A stretch of DNA of 64,000 nucleotides from Setophaga petechia (Eukaryota; Chordata; Aves; Passeriformes; Parulidae), in contig JANCRA010000008.1 of NCBI GenBank assembly GCA_024362935.1, forward strand, positions 36,397,074-36,461,073, given 5' to 3'. The notes below the pieces were generated by a model that did not search any database, had not been told where the DNA came from, and saw only the letters and a program-made list of their open reading frames with translations. Shown here piece after piece: positions 59,690-64,000 of the stretch. A program made the translations under genes and the position numbers. The first letter of the stretch is position 1; each line of letters opens with the position of its first letter.

Positions 59690-60690
59690 GGAATGGACAT
59701 CTGAGAACATAAGAGACTCTGGAGTGCAGGTAGATTTTCATCAATGCTTCAGGTCAAAGGGAAGGGGTTAGAAAGCACCAGTCGAAGGTGGTGAATCAAG
59801 CAGTGGTTACAGGACCAGGGCCACAGCTAAAGTTTCAGCTACTTAGACCATGGGTCTCACTTTGAGAAACCTCCTGTGGGAGAAGATGGGGTCTGTCTGT
59901 CCTAAAAATGAAAGTCATCTCTACTCATGGGCTTGCCAAGCTGGTGAAGAAAGCTTTAAATGAAAGTTTTCAGGGAAGGGTAACCTCTGTTCTACTTACT
60001 CCTAGAAGTCCATCCTATTCTTATCAGCTGGGTGCCAAGGCCAGTGAGAGACGTCCATAGCCTGGAGATGGATCCCAGGTCAGCCGGAGAGCACCTGAAG
60101 GGCAGGGCAAAGGAATTCCATCCACTCAATTCAATAATTTGGTTTCATTAGAGGCCCATATTAAATGTCTCAATGCAAATGCACCCCTCATGAGGAATAT
60201 ATAAGAGGAATTAGAAATATGTGCACACCTGAAGGGCTACAATCTTGTTGCTATCACAAGACCTGGTGGGATGGCCCCTGGGATTGCAGCGTTGGCATGG
60301 AACAATACAGGCTCTTTAGGAAGGGCAGGTGGGGAAAATGATCAGGCAGTGTTGCCTTCTGTGCCAAAGACCAGCTGGAGTGCATGGAACTTCACCTGGA
60401 GGTGCATCAGGGGCTTATGGGTCATGGTTAAAGGGAGGCCAGGATCAGGTAGCACTACAGTGAAGGTCTGCTGCACACCACCAGACCAGGAAGACCAAGA
60501 TCATGAGGCCTTCTACAGACAGACAGGAACAGCCACATTTAAAAACCCCTGGTCCTCTTGGGGAACTTCAACCACTCTGATAGCACATGGTCTAGTTGAA
60601 TGTGTCCCTGCTCATAGCACAGGGGTTAGAAACAAATGATCTTCAAGGTCACTTCAAACCCAAACCATCCTATGAATCTGTTTTTCTGTG
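59690..60690 (+). mobile_element. Internally deleted CR1 LINE, plus strand
   Basis: The element starts in the region upstream of ORF2 (GGGCTTGCCAAGCTGGTGAA followed by GAAAGCTTTAAA is a known CR1 block). It continues into the 5' half of the ORF2 endonuclease (CTTGTTGCTATCACAAGACC, TGGTGGGATGG) and reaches TTGGGGAACTTCAACCACTC, the GDFN-type endonuclease block. At about 60582 it jumps directly to the CR1 3' terminus (ATGGTCTAGTTGAATGTGTC, GATCTTCAAGGTCACTTC, CAAACCATCCTATGAATCTG). The rest of the endonuclease and the whole reverse transcriptase, normally some 2 kb, are absent. The 5' limit is uncertain, probably between 59640 and 59780. Confidence 0.85.
60225..60581 (+). pseudogene. CR1 ORF2 endonuclease remnant
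   Basis: This is the conceptual translation of the AP-endonuclease-like N-terminal domain of CR1 ORF2, broken by frameshifts. The frame at 60271-60639 contains VCCTPPDQEDQDHEAFYRQ, which corresponds to the family's 'VCYRPP...FY' segment. The preceding 'TWWD' block lies in another frame near 60265, and the GDFN-like block (here GNFN) appears at about 60560. The catalytic C-terminal half and the reverse transcriptase are missing, so it cannot be active. The 122-codon open frame extends past the deletion junction into the 3' UTR and is not a real protein. Confidence 0.75.
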
Positions 60691-63519
60691 ATCCATTTTG
60701 GCAGAGGTTTAGTCCTCATAACAGAATTTTATCCAGATTCCAGAATTTAGAAGTAATCCCTAATGCTAATATATTTATTAGAGTTCATGGTTCATGGAGC
60801 TACTTGCTCCTTCCCCAGCTTCTTTGTATCCAAGTGGCTGACACTTTTGTCTCCCTTACATTGCAAAAATATAGAGGATCAGAGAAAGTACATAACCTTT
60901 TGTTCCCTACGGGTATGAAAAAGCAGAAGGTATTTGTGATCTAAACAATCTGTAACCAGAAATGTGTGAAACTTTCCTGTTATTCTTGCAAATGTGTTTA
61001 TTGTTTAAATAGAAGTAATTATTTTTCTTCTGCTGGAAGTTACAAGTTGAGCCAAATGTCTTTAGCATTCTGCTAGCAGATATTTTAGAATAGTGCACAT
61101 ATGTTCAATTGTTTTTATAGATGAGATGGCAGGTAGAAACAGCCAGTTTCTTAAACATGTAGATTTAGCTTCTGGAGAATGTAAGCCTATGCACCAGTAT
61201 GCTGATTAAATAAGCAAATATTCAATGAAAGCTGGTTTTAAAAATAAAGCACTTTTTTTGCGCTGTGTCATCCTATGGTGTTGAATTTTTTTTTTTTCCC
61301 CCAGTGTTTGGTTGACATTCTGTTATTTCTAGAACTGTCAAAATTGTAAGTTGTGTGATCAAAATGGTTTTTCATTTCTTTCTGAGTTTTGTGGAAACCA
61401 CACTTAAATACAAAAGAACAGAATGCTTCAGTAAGTTATATAAAATATACTATTATACATTTTTTCTCACTGCAGGGGTGATGAGTGGATTAAAACCACT
61501 CTACTTTTGAAATTATAAGTTAGATTGTATACATGGATCTAAAAGCTTTAAAAAGCTCTGGGAAAGACCTGTCAATTCTTACGTGATGAAACTGCAGCAG
61601 TTACTCAGTTCTGTTTTGACTTCAAGCTGAAAAACTAAGAATACATAATTTAATTCTCGCACCTGCTTTTAAGACAAATCTATCAAGTAGCGTAAAAAAA
61701 AAATTACTATCTCACTTGGAACACCACCCATCCCAGAAAAATACCATATCATCTTCAGAGTTCATTCTATTCCACGATGAATTGAGTCACTTGCTCGGTT
61801 CAGACTTACTTTCAGGCAGAAAAAGAAAAAAGCACGTTCTTTCATACTTTGGACACGAAGCATTTTGTGAAGTAATGCTAAAACCTACCTGCTAAGCTTG
61901 AGTAACCTCAGCAGTAGCTGTGCAGACTATCCATTGGAAAGACAGGAAAGGTCTGGTCTGAAATTTTGGAGCAGGCACCCAATCATAGGTAAATAATTGA
62001 AAGACTTGTAGTCTTGACAGGAGGAAAGCAACAAGTCTTTGGAGATACAGGTAACCTAAGGGGCAGTCTCAGAGATCATCAGATGCCAACTGGTTTTATT
62101 GAATTCGCTGGGGTTTAAGATTTGACCTTAATTTAGGTGCCTAATTCTCCCATACATTGTATAAATGGAGATATGAATGAAATGGTAACTGAGTATTTCT
62201 GACTGTGTTTATTAACTCTCATCCTATCTTTTTGAGTGTGTCATATAAAATCTGTTTAAGTCCATTGAATCTTTAAATTTACGTAAACAAAACTAAGATT
62301 TTATTGTTTAAGTCAGCAATTTTTTCATTCTTTCCTCAGTTTTATAAGATCTCGCTTTTTAATACTTTTAGGTGTAATACTTTTAGGAGAGGGAACTTTT
62401 TGCCTTTTGAAGACTTTTGTCTATTTGCCTGATTTTAATGAGAAAATATTTTGTGGTAAAATCTTGTGTTTATTTCCAAATTGGAGTTATATAAGAGAAA
62501 TGTCCTCCTAATGTTCTTGACTTCTCTAGTTTATATCCATTGATTGTTTTGAATAAAAAGTTGCTTCCAATATTATTGTTTGTTTCTCCTCTTCAATTCA
62601 TCAAAGGAAAATCTTGGCCAATTATTTTTTGGTCTTTGAGACACACATAAAAAAAGTTGTTAAAAATAAAAAAAGCTCTGCTAGAATTTCTATTTAGCTC
62701 TTTTGGTATGAATTTAAAATAATTATCAATATCCATGTTTATTTCCCAATATATTCCATCAGTAATGTCATTCCAGAATTTTTTTTTTATAGAGTAGAAC
62801 ACTGTCTGAGCTAAAATTAGCTTTTCTGTTCCTTTTTTGTCTTCAGAATGCCCTTTGTACCAGGAGTTACCATTCTTCAGGACAATGCTTTGCTGTAGTT
62901 CAGTAGCAATAAAATTTCACAATCGGGACTATTTTAGCCCACAGTGTAAATTTGACTTTTCAGACTATTTTCACTTCTCCAAAGTTGTTAAAAGTCATTA
63001 TTTCCTGTCCAAATGTCTTCAAATAGTTATTAGACGATGTATAATTTTAAGGTGTCTCAAGACAGACATCTCCAAAGATATAAAGGTTACTATCTGCAAT
63101 GAAAGTTTCTCAGTAAAACATAAGTCTTTTTTTAAAGTTTGCAGAAATTGCAGCTCCAACTCTCTAGGGACATTTCTGGAAAGGAAAAATGATAATTTGG
63201 GGTTTCTATTGTTGTTGTGGTTTTGTTTTTGAGGTTTTTTTTTCCCTTAATCTTTGTTCTGTAAAACACTTCTATAATCAGTAATATCTGTTCAGCTTTC
63301 TCCAAATATAAAAGGACCCAATTTACTAGTCTTGGACAAAATATCTTGAAAACTATATTTTCTCCTTCCATCCTTAATATTCATTGAAGATATGCCCCCT
63401 CTGTAAATATACCTTCATAGCAAAAGGACAAGAAAAATTATTCCCTTCACAGGAAATTAAATTATTATTTTGGAAGATTGGACCATGAGAGGTCCCAGAC
63501 TAATGTGAAAAGAGACAAA

Positions 63520-63630
63520 AATCAAGTGAAAACAAAACAAAACAAGCATACAAAAACCCAAAAAAAACTCAAACTAAACAAAAGCAACCAAACAACCCAA
63601 AACCAAAAAACCCAAACAAACACAAACTTC
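63520..63630. repeat. A/C-rich low-complexity block
   Basis: About 110 bp is made mainly of AAAAC, CAAAA and AACCC words with very few T or G. It yields a Lys/Thr/Asn/Gln-rich open frame (63478-63723) that is a composition artefact. Confidence 0.85.
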
Positions 63631-63926
63631 TCCTGTTGCCCTCCCTGTTTATTTTTATTGCAGAAAGATTGCTTGCACTTTGAATGCTATATAAACTGTG
63701 GGCTTCTAAAAAGCCATACATAAATTTCCTATGCTTTTCATCACAGTTTGATTATTTGCTTTACTTAATTCTCCCTTTTTCACTTTTTTTCATTACTTAA
63801 ACTAAATTCATTAATTCTTGTAACCAAATTACTTTTAAATCACTATTTTTTGCTTGTTAAAGTGATTGATTTTATTTGTTTTGCATTCTATATGGAAGGT
63901 GCAAATTGCTCCAAAATGAGGAGATT

Positions 63927-63941
63927 TTTTTTTTTTTTTTT
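63927..63941. repeat. Poly-T run
   Basis: An uninterrupted run of roughly 15-18 T bases near the end of the window. It has no CR1-type neighbour sequence, so it is not attributed to a retroposon tail. Confidence 0.8.
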
Positions 63942-64000
63942 GGTACATATACAAGATATACAGGTATTTACAGTTTACTTGTACATATGAAATGAAAAGA

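Larger units (their letters stand above)
60691..64000. other. Unique AT-rich non-coding DNA
   Basis: No gene was recognised. The plus-strand frame at 62837-63232 (131 codons) is the longest and contains several Cys and Phe residues but no motif that I recognise. It also covers a T-rich stretch. Low-complexity parts are the T-run at 61287-61299, the A/C-rich block at 63520-63630 and the T-run at 63927-63941. Confidence 0.55.

Noticed and set aside
60271..60639. 122-codon plus-strand frame as a functional gene
   Set aside because: It is a broken CR1 endonuclease piece that reads through a deletion junction into the CR1 3' end.
62837..63232. 131-codon Cys/Phe-containing plus-strand frame
   Set aside because: There is no regular Cys spacing (no zinc-finger pattern), part of it is T-rich low complexity, and no gene context is present.

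Overview
The window looks like non-coding DNA from a bird nuclear genome, probably a songbird. It is AT-rich throughout. The transposon set is the basis for the call: several CR1 LINE copies, including 3' ends with the typical 'GGTCC(C)TTCCAACC...ATTCTATG' tail, and solo LTRs of avian ERVL-type endogenous retroviruses. These families are recognised from remembered consensus sequences, because no database search was possible. No bacterial operon, CRISPR array, rRNA or tRNA gene was seen. No convincing protein-coding exon was found on either strand. Every longer open frame is explained by a repeat, by strand-biased base composition or by chance. The window is therefore intergenic or intronic sequence.

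Layout. 1-2831 is unique AT-rich DNA. 2832-3705 is a solo ERVL-like LTR (+). About 7025-7360 is a second kind of LTR (-), followed by a local tandem duplication (7449-7584). 7600-15500 is mostly unique and contains a 25-bp palindrome (11684-11708) and a purine-rich block (13.9-14.7 kb). 15520-15600 and 17326-17805 are CR1 3' ends in opposite orientations. The second runs almost directly into a 300-bp GGGAA pentamer array (17819-18115), whose first half carries eight STAT-type TTCN3GAA motifs. Further old CR1 pieces lie at 21975-22150 and 25620-25860. 30.9-31.5 kb holds an ERV 3' end with an LTR. 34.6-35.0 kb is a GC-richer segment of unknown origin. 35997-37491 is a solo LTR (-) with a perfect 5-bp target-site duplication and about 12 copies of a 40-bp minisatellite. 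38.9-39.17 kb is an isolated CpG-rich patch. 46337-46919 is another ERVL-type solo LTR (+). 53451-53626 is an exact 88-bp tandem duplication. 54170-54557 and about 59690-60690 are CR1 copies (+). The last one joins the 5' half of the endonuclease region directly to the CR1 3' end and lacks the reverse transcriptase.

No genes work together here. The interest lies in repeat biology: an LTR that grew a minisatellite, a CR1-flanked pentamer array able to form G-quadruplexes, an internally deleted LINE, and several recent short tandem duplications. I found no undescribed multi-gene system and do not claim one.
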